From contig JAEDIW010000013.1 in the NCBI GenBank assembly GCA_016296655.1, forward strand, positions 1-60,263: a DNA stretch of 60,263 bases, in the 5' to 3' direction. Below the pieces are notes generated by a model, which saw only the letters and a list, made by a program, of their open reading frames with translations, did no database searches and had not been told where the DNA came from. Source of the DNA: Treponema sp. Lineage in GTDB: Bacteria > Spirochaetota > Spirochaetia > Treponematales > Treponemataceae. Shown here piece after piece: positions 52,444 to 60,263 of this stretch (positions are counted from its first letter, which is position 1; each line of letters begins with the position of its first letter). A program made the translations under genes and the position numbers.

Positions 52444-53616
52444 CTATTTTACGCTCTGCTGAGCTACGAAGTCCCATTTTCCTGTTGATGTGTTTACTTT
52501 TTTGATGTAAGCAACATCGCGGATTGCATCACCTGTTGAGTCAAATGAAATTGCGCCTGAAACACCCTTATATGTTGTTTTTGGCAATGCTTTTTTAACT
52601 TCAAGAGATTTTGTTGAGCCTGCAAGTTTTAAAGCTTCGAGAGCTGTGTAATAAGCATCGAATCCCATTGCAGAAACAGCTGCAATTTCGTCATCGCCAC
52701 CATTGTTTGTTTTAGCAGTGTTGTTTGTATTCAGATAGTTGCGGAATCCTTCTACAAAGTTTACAACTTGAGAATCTTTTGAACCTTCAACAAAGAATGT
52801 TGTAACATAGATTCCAAGGTTTGTTCCTTTTGCAGCTGCAAGGATAACGTTAGAGTCCCATGTGTCTGATGCGAGCAATGGAACTTTTACACCCTGTGTG
52901 TTGCACTGTTCAATGATGAGAGCAGCAGCTTCAATTGAAGTTGGAGCGAAGATTACGTCTGCACCGTTATTTTTTGCATTTGCAACATAAGCTGAAAAAT
53001 CAGATGTGCCGTCTGGGAATGTTTCGTAAACAACTTCGATTCCGAGTTTTTTTGCAGCTTCAATGAAGTAGTTGCAAAGACCTACAGAATAGTCGTCTCC
53101 AAGCTTAGCAAGTGCATAAGCTTTTTTTGCATTAAATTTTTCTTTTGCCAGGTTTGCATGTACTGAACCCTGGAATGGGTCAAGGAAGCAGATGCGGAAA
53201 TAGTGGTCATTGCCGGCTGTAACCTGTGGGTTTGTACATGTGATTCCAAGAGCTGGAACATCTGCTGCTGCAAATGTATCAGAAGCTGCAATTGAAACGC
53301 CTGAACCGTATGAGCCAAGTACAATTGAAACACCTTTTGAAATCAATTCAGAAGCTGCCGTTACTGCCTTATCATTTGAAGATTCGTTGTCTACTATTTC
53401 GAGCTGAACTTTATATTCTTTACCGCCAATTGTTACGGTTGGTGTAATCTGATTTGCATACTGAACACCCAGAGTTTCCTGTTTTCCGCCTGCTCCGTTG
53501 TCTCCTGAAGCTGGTTCATAAACACCGATTTTTACAATGTTTTCCTTTTTTCCACCGCATGACATGAAACATGCTGCTGCAAGAAAAGCAGCTGCTGCTG
53601 TAAATAACTTTTTCAT
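52444..53616 (-). CDS. livK: Branched-chain amino acid ABC transporter binding protein (LivK type), lipoprotein
   Basis: 390 aa from the ATG at 53616, which follows AGGAG. A lipobox (AAACFMSCGG) marks a lipid-anchored periplasmic protein. The type I periplasmic-binding fold is clear: VKIGVYEPASGDNGAGGKQ, DNESSNDKAVTAASELISKGVSIVLGSYGSGVSIAASD, YEALKLAGSTKSLEVKKAL. It is separated by 546 bp from livH, probably with higher expression than the permeases. It begins the liv locus. Confidence 0.9.
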   Translation of the reverse strand: MKKLFTAAAAFLAAACFMSCGGKKENIVKIGVYEPASGDNGAGGKQETLGVQYANQITPTVTIGGKEYKVQLEIVDNESSNDKAVTAASELISKGVSIVLGSYGSGVSIAASDTFAAADVPALGITCTNPQVTAGNDHYFRICFLDPFQGSVHANLAKEKFNAKKAYALAKLGDDYSVGLCNYFIEAAKKLGIEVVYETFPDGTSDFSAYVANAKNNGADVIFAPTSIEAAALIIEQCNTQGVKVPLLASDTWDSNVILAAAKGTNLGIYVTTFFVEGSKDSQVVNFVEGFRNYLNTNNTAKTNNGGDDEIAAVSAMGFDAYYTALEALKLAGSTKSLEVKKALPKTTYKGVSGAISFDSTGDAIRDVAYIKKVNTSTGKWDFVAQQSVK

Positions 53617-53681
53617 ACTTTCTCCTAGAAAAAAAATATTTCTGACTCCTATATGGAATCGGCTTTTTTGTAAGCAATACA

Positions 53682-53710
53682 ATAATAATGTACCATAAAA
53701 ATCTGTTCAA
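53682..53710 (-). promoter_or_regulatory. livK promoter
   Basis: On the minus strand, TTGAAC (53705-53710), 17 bp, TATTAT (53682-53687). Start predicted near 53675, leaving a leader of about 60 nt. Confidence 0.5.
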
Positions 53711-54038
53711 TTGAAAAACTGCAAAAATATGCATAAAAAAATAATTTTTGCAAAAATATTCATTTATTTGCAAGTTCCTGCACTGGCAGAGCGGCTGGTA
53801 AGGTGTTTGCTGAGCAGTCTTTTTATATTACCATTTGGTGAAAAGCCTGGTAACAACTCTGAAAACTGCTCCAGCTTCTTGAAAAAATCATTATATATAG
53901 AAGAATATAAAGGAAATTTTTCCCCAACAGCAAATCTGTCACTTTGTGCCGTTTGCATGAGAGGAAATTTTTCAAAGCCTTGGACTAACTATGTCCGGTT
54001 CAATAAAACTTTTTTTTGAACAGGGGCTGCCGTTTCCA
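53711..54038. other. Gap without a supported gene
   Basis: AT-rich. A 102-codon plus-strand frame (53711-54019) and a 64-codon minus frame overlap here, but neither has a ribosome site or recognisable content. A direct GCAAAAATAT repeat occurs near 53718 and 53749. Confidence 0.35.
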
Positions 54039-54178
54039 ATGAATATTAATAAGACCGCTTCTGAAAAAAAAAGGATAAAAATGATAATACTGATGAAAAT
54101 ACATTTGATGTAATAAAATATCTTGAAAGTTTTGAAGATTCTGATGTTTATGGAAGTTCGGGTCTAATTAATGACTGA
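54039..54178 (+). pseudogene. Small gene remnant, out of frame at an A9 tract
   Basis: An ATG at 54039 opens MNINKTASEKK, then a run of nine A (54064-54072). The frame that follows after adding one A continues to DVIKYLESFEDSDVYGSSGL, with its TGA overlapping the ATG of the next gene. About 46 codons in total, not recognised. The overlap suggests a two-gene unit of toxin-antitoxin-like layout, which is inference. Confidence 0.3.
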
Positions 54179-54518
54179 TTATGATTTTGAAATTACTGAA
54201 GTTAGCACCTTAGAAGATATTTTTCCTCAGAAAAGGGATTGTTTAAAAGAATTAAAGGAATATCTTTTTAAAAAGTCTTCTTCCAGAATTTGTATTCTTT
54301 ATGGACTCAGACGAACTGGAAAAACTGTATTATTAAAGCAGACCTTACTGTCATTAAATGAATCAGAACGCAAAAAAGCGGTTTTTATTACATGTAACGC
54401 TAATACTGACTTTTATAATGTTCTGAGTTTTATAAAAGAAAGCATAGATGCTAAGCCCTTTGTCCAGACAAAATATCTGAAAATTAACGAATTTAAGCAT
54501 TCAAAGAAAGGCCTGTGA
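54171..54518 (+). pseudogene. AAA ATPase N-terminal fragment
   Basis: 115 codons. FPQKRDCLKELKEYLFKKSS is followed by Walker A in LYGLRRTGKTVLLKQ (about 44), then VFITCN, FYNVLSFIKESID, and then the reading runs into unrelated sequence (KYLKINEFKHSKKGL) and stops before Walker B. It resembles the AAA_14/DUF4143-type ATPases that are common in Treponema. The remainder of such a protein appears at 56816-57279, although the two pieces may come from different paralogues. Confidence 0.65.
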
Positions 54519-54749
54519 AAAGTTTAAGCAGAGCTTAATGGAAGAGGGTTGAAAAACTGTTTATGCAAAATGTCTATGTGCAAAATTAGATGCCTATAAC
54601 CGTCAAATTTCTCAGACTCAGAAGAGAGAAGAAGTTTGGGAAAGGTAAAGAAAGAAATTATTGTGGTTCAGTCCGCGTAATTTTAGGAACTTATGCAGAC
54701 TGAATTTTTTATGATGGAAAGAAAAGCTTTTGAATTATAGAATAATGAT
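54519..54749. other. Degraded coding sequence
   Basis: Contains a broken frame reading ACEKFKQSLMEEG and, after a stop, KTVYAKCLCAKLDAYNRQIS. This looks like old coding sequence of unknown origin. Confidence 0.3.
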
Positions 54750-56560
54750 ATGCAAGATTTACATTCAATTCTTTTATCATTACAAAAAGAAAAACTTGTG
54801 GATATAATTTCGACTCTATCTGAATCAAATATAAATTTTAAGAATCAACTTTTACTTCTGATAAGTGAAAAAAAATCTTCGGTAGAGAATAGTTCTGATA
54901 ATGCTGTTATTTCTGATTCGAATCAGGCTAAATATGAAATTCAATCAAACTGCAACGATGAATTTTCACTGGAACCAGTATCAAAAAAGTCCTCTCCTCA
55001 AGAAAAGATAAATCTTTTTAAATCTCTGTTCATTGGTCGCGAAGACGTTTTTGCCTTGCGATGGTCCAATGCGAAATCTGGGAAAAGCGGATATTCTCCT
55101 GTCTGTGAAAATAAGTGGCAGTCCGGTAAATGTGATATGAAAAAATATTCATGTGCTGATTGTCCGTTTAAGTTGCCAGTCCGCTTATCTGATCAGTATA
55201 TTTTTAATCATCTTGCAGGAAGAGATTCTGTTTGTCGGGATGTTATTGGACTTTATCCACTGATGGAAGGTGACTTATGCCAGTTTCTTGCATTAGATTT
55301 TGATGCGCATGCTCCGAAGGCGCAAACGTCAATAACTTCAACTCATGCAAACGGCGCGATAGCGACGTATGAGCATTATAAAACAGTTCCTTTTCAATGG
55401 AAGTTCGATATCCTTGCAGTAAAAAAAGTTTGCAATGAGTATTCAATTCCCTCTTATATGGAAATATCACGTTCAGGAAACGGTGCACATCTTTGGATTT
55501 TCTTTTCTGAAAAAGTTCCTGCAAAACAGGCCCGAAATCTTGGAGCAAATCTTCTGAAGGCAGCAATGAAGCAAAATCATTCAATATCCTTCGAAAGTTT
55601 TGACAGAATGTTTCCTAATCAGGATGAAATGCCAAAAGGTGGTTATGGGAATTTGATTGCTCTCCCACTTCAAGGCCATAGTGTTAAGCAGGGGCATTCA
55701 GTTTTTGTAGATGATGTTTTCAGGCCTTTTGATGATCAATGGGCATATTTGAGTTCAGTTCAAAAATTAGAAGAAAAAGATTTGAACCGAGCGGTAAAAG
55801 AATTACTTGCAATAACCGGTGATTTTCATGTCAGACGAAATGAAGATGATGAAAATAAACAAGTTTCTTCTATTATAGAGAACTCATTTAACGTAGAACA
55901 AAGAAAGAAATCATCAAAGAGGATTTTTCAGGAACTGTACAGATTACACTTAGCAATCAGGTTTATATTAAGAAAAAGGGAATTTCAGAACATGCATTAG
56001 GTATTATGCGTCGAACTGCAGTATTTTTGAATCCTGAATATTTTAAAAAGCTTAGAATGCATCTTCCTCTGTATAATATTCCAAGATACATAGATTGCTC
56101 AAAGGAAACTGATTCTGAGCTGATTTTGCCGAGAGGAAATCTTGCAGAAATAACAGAAATGCTAAAAAAAGCTGAGGTTAACTATAAAATTTCAGATGCC
56201 AGGGAATCAGGTGATGAAGTTGATGTTGTATTTAAGTCTGAGCTATATGAAGAACAAAAGGCGGCACTCAGAGAGCTTCTAAAATCGGATTTTGGAGTTC
56301 TTTCTGCTGGAACTGGATTTGGAAAAACAGTAACCGCTGCAGCCTTAATCGCAGAACGAAAAGTTAATACAATTATTATTGTTCAGAATCATAATCTTTT
56401 GGAACAGTGGAAAAAATCAATAAAAGAATTTCTTGGAATTACAGCCGGAACAATCGCTGGCGGAAAAAACAAGGCAACGGGAATTATTGATATTGCAATA
56501 GTCAATTCACTTACGGAAAAATCCTTGCCACGGTTTGTAAAATCAAATACTCGAAATTGA
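54750..56560 (+). pseudogene. Primase-helicase resembling the TOTE conflict family, frameshifted and truncated
   Basis: The first frame (54750-56000) contains an archaeo-eukaryotic primase domain: Cys cluster CDMKKYSCADCPFK (about 128), LALDFDAHA with the catalytic acidic pair (about 181), SGNGAHLWIFF (about 247) and LIALPLQG (about 306). At about 55900-55910 the frame breaks in an A-rich stretch; one added base restores KEIIKEDFSGTVQITLSNQV, which leads directly into the second frame. That frame (56006-56560) carries an SF2 helicase start with Walker A GTGFGKT and NHNLLEQWKKSI, then ends before the DEAH box. Primase plus helicase in this order matches proteins annotated as TOTE conflict systems. 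It cannot be functional as it stands. Confidence 0.7.
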
Positions 56561-56815
56561 ACCTATAAGTTTAACGACAACATCATTATTCTCTACTATC
56601 TTATAACCATAACACAGAGGAGTGTAAAAAAATTACATCCATAAGAAATAGTAACTGCTTTTGAAGACGATGTGAATGCAGATGAAAATGATATTTCTCA
56701 TATAGCCCTTTTTTGAAAACGGAAGATTAAATTTGAAGTAATGAAAGCCGGTTATGGGGGTAATATTCGTTAAAATGTAAAAATATCCCCCCATAACTTG
56801 TAAATAACGTGTGTT

Positions 56816-57279
56816 TTGCATATTATTGATGAAGTTCAGAATGTTAAAGATTTTGAGGAAGTTCTAAACGAATTCCGCGATGACGGTGAGTTTTCAATTT
56901 TTATAACAGGATCAAATTCATATCTCTTAAGTGGTGAATTGATTACAAAACTGACAGGCCGCTATATTGAGTTTGAAATGTTTCCTTTGAATTTCAATGA
57001 GTATCTCGAAATGAAAAAGTTCTTTAAAAAGAATGTCAGTTCGAATCTGCTGGAAGAATTTGATAACTATCTTATTGAAGGAGGTTTTCCTAAGGCTGTT
57101 CAATTTGATTCGATTCAAGACAAGAGAACTAAACTGAGGAACGAGAATACAAACCTCTTGAAACAATAAAAGATAATTTTCCAAAATATATTCTGACTCG
57201 AAGCGATCCAATTCAGCATCGAAATGGCATTATTCATAAAAATATGCCAGAACTTATGAAGAACGGAGAACTATTTTAG
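56816..57279 (+). pseudogene. AAA_14/DUF4143-type ATPase, middle and C-terminal fragments
   Basis: The frame opens at Walker B (HIIDEVQNV), then IFITGSNSYLLSGELITKLTGR, FPLNFNEYLEM and YLIEGGFPKAV, all typical of this family. After about 57110 a large internal part is missing and the frame changes. The family's C-terminus is recovered in another frame as REYKPLETIKDNFPKYILTR, then HRNGIIHKNMPEL, stopping at about 57279. The 255-bp gap before it (56561-56815) has no intact gene. Confidence 0.65.
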
Positions 57280-57696
57280 ATGACTGATTTAACACCGATT
57301 CAAAAAGAAATAGTAACTGCCCTTGAGCAGATGAAAGAAAAGTCTCTTATAACAGAAGCAAACCTCGCAAAGAAGGTCCGGGAAAATGCTAAGATTTCCG
57401 GGAAGAATAAGGCCGGAATCTGTCTTAAAGATCTGGAAGTTTGCATTGAATATCTTGGTGAAAACAATCAGCTGCCTTATGCACTCCATCTTAACAGTGC
57501 GAATGATATTTTGATTAAGAAAGTAGATTCGTGGAAATTGCTGGATGGGGATGCTAAAAAGCGCCGCCAGTCCAGTGAGAAATCTATTTCTGTTTTGACT
57601 AACGGCGATTTACGACAGAAAGCTTCCGGTGGGAAAGAGCTTAAAAAGCGCAGCGAGCGGAAGAAGTTGGAGTATCGGAACTTTCAAGAAGAGTAG
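57280..57696 (+). CDS. Hypothetical basic protein
   Basis: 138 aa, not recognised. The N-terminal half is helical (LTPIQKEIVTALEQMKEKSLITEANLAKKVREN), reminiscent of a winged-helix start but without proof. The C-terminal third is strongly basic (KKRRQSS, KELKKRSERKKLEYR), suggesting nucleic-acid binding. The ATG directly follows the stop of the broken ATPase gene. Confidence 0.4.
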   Translation: MTDLTPIQKEIVTALEQMKEKSLITEANLAKKVRENAKISGKNKAGICLKDLEVCIEYLGENNQLPYALHLNSANDILIKKVDSWKLLDGDAKKRRQSSEKSISVLTNGDLRQKASGGKELKKRSERKKLEYRNFQEE

Positions 57697-57743
57697 TATC
57701 TAATCTAAAAATTATTTTAATTGTCAACTTTCAACTGTAACCT

Positions 57744-57790
57744 CCCCTTAATAATAATAGTGTTAGTTATGCACATTATAAATTAAGGGG
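57744..57790 (+). promoter_or_regulatory. Hairpin that could mask the ribosome site of the 57800 gene
   Basis: CCCCTTAAT (57744-57752) is an exact complement of ATTAAGGGG (57782-57790). The second arm is the Shine-Dalgarno region (AAGGGGGA) of the gene starting at 57800. The loop is 29 nt. Confidence 0.5.
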
Positions 57791-57799
57791 GATTTTACT

Positions 57800-58099
57800 A
57801 TGAAATACTTTGATGGAAGTTACATTACATGTAGAGGAAGTGGAAAGGTTTGTTATTCAGGTCGTGAAGCTGGAGAAATAATTAATTCTGGAAAACGACA
57901 TCATAGAAGCGACCATCTTGGCCGTGCAAAGGATTTTCCACGAAGAAAGTACTACTGTAAAGATTGTGGCTACTATCATTTGACAAGCATGAAAGCAGAA
58001 TATTCAGAGAAAGCTAAATGTGGAAACTGGGATGAGAATTACTATAATTTCTACTTAAAGAAAAAGACTTCAAAGAAGTCTCAGCGTATTTTTGCATAA
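57800..58099 (+). CDS. Small zinc-ribbon-like protein
   Basis: 99 aa, rich in Tyr, Lys, His and Cys. A central YYCKDCGYYHLTSM holds CxxC, and further Cys residues lie at CRGSGKVCYSG and KCGNWDENYY. A metal-binding fold is possible. The ribosome site is very strong but may be masked by the hairpin upstream. It is followed by a regulator gene after 18 bp, probably one transcript. Function unknown; such proteins are frequent in phage or mobile DNA. Confidence 0.55.
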   Translation: MKYFDGSYITCRGSGKVCYSGREAGEIINSGKRHHRSDHLGRAKDFPRRKYYCKDCGYYHLTSMKAEYSEKAKCGNWDENYYNFYLKKKTSKKSQRIFA

Positions 58100-58117
58100 C
58101 ATGGGAGACTTCTGCAT

Positions 58118-59152
58118 ATGAAAACAGAAAAGACTTCAAAATCTCAATATCTTAATGTTCTCAGAATTGATGAGATGATTCGTAATAAAATATATCCATC
58201 TGTAAAGAAAATCACACATGACCTGGAACTTTCAGAGCGGCAGGTTCTTAGAATCATCAGAGATATAAAGGTGAATTATAATGCTCCGATAGAATATGAC
58301 AGAGAAAAGAAAGGGTATTGTTATTTACTCGATGGCTTTTCTATTGCAGATATATCTTTGAATGAGGATGAAACCTTTGCTTTAGAGGTTTGTCATTCAT
58401 TTATAACTAGAGTTTTTGGTGGTTCTAAAATCTATAATCGTTTAAAGAAAGGTCTTTTATCATTACAAAATAGAGCTGAAGTTTATGATAATGAAGAAGG
58501 AAAAGCCTTAGCTGAAAGAATTCACTTTGCTTTTGGTACCACAAATTTGGGCTACGATTTGTGCTATAAACAAAATGACTTTGAAAATCTTCTATACAAT
58601 TCAATCAAGAACGGACAGATATTGAAATTATTCAGGAGAGACTGGGAATCAAGAGAATTAAAGCAGGAAGTAGTTCTTCCTTTACTTCTTGTAATGCATG
58701 AAGGTTTTTCCTGGCTGTTATTCTGCCTGAAGTTTTCTGCTTTTTCAAACGATTTGCAATCAATCTCCATGAATCTAAATCAGTTTGAATTAATTCCCTT
58801 TAATGATATTACAGCAATAAATCAGTTTAAAAACGAACAGGCAAAAACAGTTTTTATAAAAAATGTGCTAATCTTCCCGGGTCATACTGCTGCAGACAGT
58901 ACCAGCGAACCGGGTGAATTTGGATACAGTGAAAAGAAGGGAGTGGCTCTTAATTTTACCTTGCAGTTTCCAGATTTGCCGGACACTGAACCTTATGAAG
59001 TAATGCTCCATTTTGAAATTAATGATTCTTTTGAATATGCCATTACAGAAAATCTTCTTGATGGAGCTTATCACGAAAGTGAAAACCCATGGAGAAGGCC
59101 TCTGGGAGACAGGTCTGTTCCAATAGAGTTATCTGAAAAATTACTTATCTGA
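58118..59152 (+). CDS. HTH/WYL-type transcriptional regulator
   Basis: 344 aa. The N-terminus is an HTH of the DeoR/WYL kind (RIDEMIRNKIYPSVKKITHDLELSERQVLRIIRDIK), followed by the linker typical of WYL proteins (APIEYDREKKGYCYL) and a middle region with LLYNSIKNGQILKLFRR. The expected WYL motif is degenerate, reading near FSWLLFCLKFSA. WYL regulators often control defence or DNA-damage genes and bind nucleic-acid ligands. It sits in the middle of a three-gene group with small proteins on both sides. Confidence 0.7.
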   Translation: MKTEKTSKSQYLNVLRIDEMIRNKIYPSVKKITHDLELSERQVLRIIRDIKVNYNAPIEYDREKKGYCYLLDGFSIADISLNEDETFALEVCHSFITRVFGGSKIYNRLKKGLLSLQNRAEVYDNEEGKALAERIHFAFGTTNLGYDLCYKQNDFENLLYNSIKNGQILKLFRRDWESRELKQEVVLPLLLVMHEGFSWLLFCLKFSAFSNDLQSISMNLNQFELIPFNDITAINQFKNEQAKTVFIKNVLIFPGHTAADSTSEPGEFGYSEKKGVALNFTLQFPDLPDTEPYEVMLHFEINDSFEYAITENLLDGAYHESENPWRRPLGDRSVPIELSEKLLI

Positions 59153-59242
59153 CTGACATAAAGTGTCATTACAGGTGATTTATATTAATTATATAAGGAT
59201 TAAGAAATAGTCTTTCAAATTATATTATGAGAGGTTTTGAAA

Positions 59243-59593
59243 ATGGGAAAATTTGTAGGTGGCCTTATTACAGGTTCGGTTTTAACACTTGTAGGTATTG
59301 GAATTGCTGCTGCAATCAGTGATGGATCTTTATCCAATCCGTTAGATGCCTGGACCGTTCTTTCTGGTGATGATGATTCAAAGGACGACGATGAAGAAAA
59401 AGATGACGAAGATGAATCTTATTCCACAAAAGATAATATTGTTGATGAAGCAACAAAGACAGGAGGAATGCTTGGCCGAGGTTTAGGAGCAATCTTAAAT
59501 GCTGCAGCTGCTGGTGCTGAAAGTTTTGAGAAATCCCTTTCAGAAGAAATAGAAGAGAATGAAGAATCTTCAGATGAAGAAGATTCGGAATAA
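59243..59593 (+). CDS. Membrane-anchored highly acidic small protein
   Basis: 116 aa from the ATG at 59243, eight bases after GAGAGG. One glycine-rich hydrophobic helix (FVGGLITGSVLTLVGIGIAAAI, residues 4-25) is followed by an Asp/Glu block (about 45-65), a second mildly hydrophobic Gly/Ala segment (GGMLGRGLGAILNAAAAGA, about 75-95) and an acidic C-terminus. Not recognised. The composition is quite unlike neighbouring proteins. It follows the WYL regulator by 90 bp and could be its target or partner. Confidence 0.55.
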   Translation: MGKFVGGLITGSVLTLVGIGIAAAISDGSLSNPLDAWTVLSGDDDSKDDDEEKDDEDESYSTKDNIVDEATKTGGMLGRGLGAILNAAAAGAESFEKSLSEEIEENEESSDEEDSE

Positions 59594-59730
59594 GCTATCG
59601 TTATAAAATATCTTCTTAAAGCACTCGTAAAAAACTGCGAGTGCTTTTTTTTTGCAGAAAAAATCCCCTCCTTTTATTTTACAACCAAGATTAATATAAA
59701 AAACATCAAATGAACTTAGGAGGAAAAATT

Positions 59731-59886
59731 ATGATTAATTTAATGGAATGTTCAGGAAGAAAATTAAGAGAATATGGTTTTGTAGTAGAAGAAAAGCATG
59801 CATATGAAATCTGTCGCTTTTCAACTAAAGTGATGAAACTTTGTCCAAAAAAAATATCAGCCCCTCTATCAGTATCATTTGAATAA
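59731..59886 (+). CDS. Short hypothetical protein
   Basis: 51 codons with a strong ribosome site (TAGGAGG, 9 nt before the ATG). The product begins MINLMECSGRKLREYGFVVE, has three Cys, and no known domain. It may be the intact start of a longer gene cut short by the sequence that follows, because the region after it holds a fragment on the opposite strand. Confidence 0.35.
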   Translation: MINLMECSGRKLREYGFVVEEKHAYEICRFSTKVMKLCPKKISAPLSVSFE

Positions 59887-59976
59887 TGCTCGATTTAAGA
59901 ATCTTTCAGCAATGATTAATGTAGGAATTCAAATTACTGCCAGTTTTAGCGCTCTTCATAACCAGGGTGACAGTTA

Positions 59977-60190
59977 TCAGGACTTGAAACTTCCCATCCA
60001 GACGCTGTCGAATTGTTCGACGGCGTTTTTTTCCAATTCTTTGTTACTAATTAAAATATTTGCTTCAAAATTACGTGTGTTTTCGCCTTTTATGTCGATT
60101 TTAGTGCTAGTCAGATTAGCGGAAAGTTGAATCAGGTTCTTTTGCGTGAATCTGGTGAATTGCCACTTTTTTTTGCACTTTTTAAAAAAA
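59977..60190 (-). pseudogene. C-terminal fragment of a PLD-like protein
   Basis: An open minus-strand frame without a start codon reads QFTRFTQKNLIQLSANLTST, then RNFEANILISNKELEKNAVEQF and a short DSVWMG end. The Asn-Phe-Glu-Ala block followed by a Phe/Trp helix resembles the end of phospholipase D-fold nucleases and cardiolipin-synthase-like proteins. The HKD motif is absent from the window. A plus-strand frame over the same bases is not convincing. Confidence 0.4.
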
Positions 60191-60263
60191 AATTGTCAAC
60201 TTTTGTAAAATCCCTCCATCTATATAAGGTGAAGATAAAAAAAATAATAAGAATGAAAAAACT

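Noticed and set aside
53711..54019. 102-codon plus-strand ORF after the livK promoter
   Set aside because: No ribosome site, no domain, and it overlaps the livK promoter.
60002..60026. Strong 11-bp hairpin with T-run as a terminator
   Set aside because: It fits a plus-strand terminator, but the same bases encode NAVEQFDSV of the minus-strand PLD-like fragment, so it may be coincidental coding symmetry.
1..60263. tRNA and rRNA genes
   Set aside because: I looked for T-arm (GGTTCRANYC) and anticodon-arm patterns and saw no complete cloverleaf; no rRNA-like segment seen.

Overview
This AT-rich window is most consistent with a host-associated spirochaete of the Treponema type, although I have no 16S gene or other marker and infer this from gene content: a cellobiose phosphorylase locus, a chemoreceptor, cytosolic hybrid kinases, an AAA/PD-(D/E)XK protein and a two-module reductase NRPS. 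Gene density is high on both strands.

Layout. 1-4.6 kb (minus strand) is a type II-C CRISPR-Cas locus: the end of a CRISPR array, cas2, cas1 and an intact cas9. 5.0-16.6 kb is a biosynthetic island: MATE exporter, NRPS with order C-A-T-C-A-T-R, STAS protein, PP2C phosphatase/RsbW-like switch, and Sfp-type phosphopantetheinyl transferase. 16.8-17.6 kb holds a truncated second copy of the cas9 5' end, followed by the probable tracrRNA. Two 543-bp direct repeats (4121-4663 and 16849-17391, six mismatches by eye) therefore flank the island. This is the geometry left by a single homologous crossover with a circular molecule. It separates cas9 from its tracrRNA and from its original upstream region.

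18-33.4 kb holds an AAA ATPase/PD-(D/E)XK protein, an SGNH-like protein with a SemiSWEET-like membrane protein, a CitA/DcuS-type two-component system, an unusual HTH-GAF-histidine kinase-receiver protein with a probable structured RNA upstream, an orphan PotD-like lipoprotein, a large cytosolic hybrid kinase, a patatin and a TIGR02757 protein. 33.6-36.5 kb carries purB, a PNPOx-fold protein and a ybaK-type deacylase. 36.5-43.7 kb is a LacI-controlled cellobiose import and phosphorolysis locus, with a 16-bp perfect palindrome over the predicted transcription start. 43.9-47.9 kb has a chemoreceptor, a PfkB-family kinase and a DJ-1-like protein. 48.3-53.6 kb is a branched-chain amino acid ABC importer (livK, livHMGF).

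54-57.3 kb is a graveyard of broken defence-type genes: AAA ATPase fragments around a frameshifted, truncated primase-helicase resembling the TOTE conflict family. 57.3-60.2 kb contains poorly known small genes, a WYL-type regulator, an acidic membrane-anchored protein and a PLD-like fragment.

Recurring themes are: sigma70-like promoters whose -10 lies only 6-8 nt before an ATG in at least six genes, suggesting leaderless mRNAs; a complete promoter inside each CRISPR repeat; and A9 tracts that put two genes out of frame. All calls were made by eye; no database search was run.
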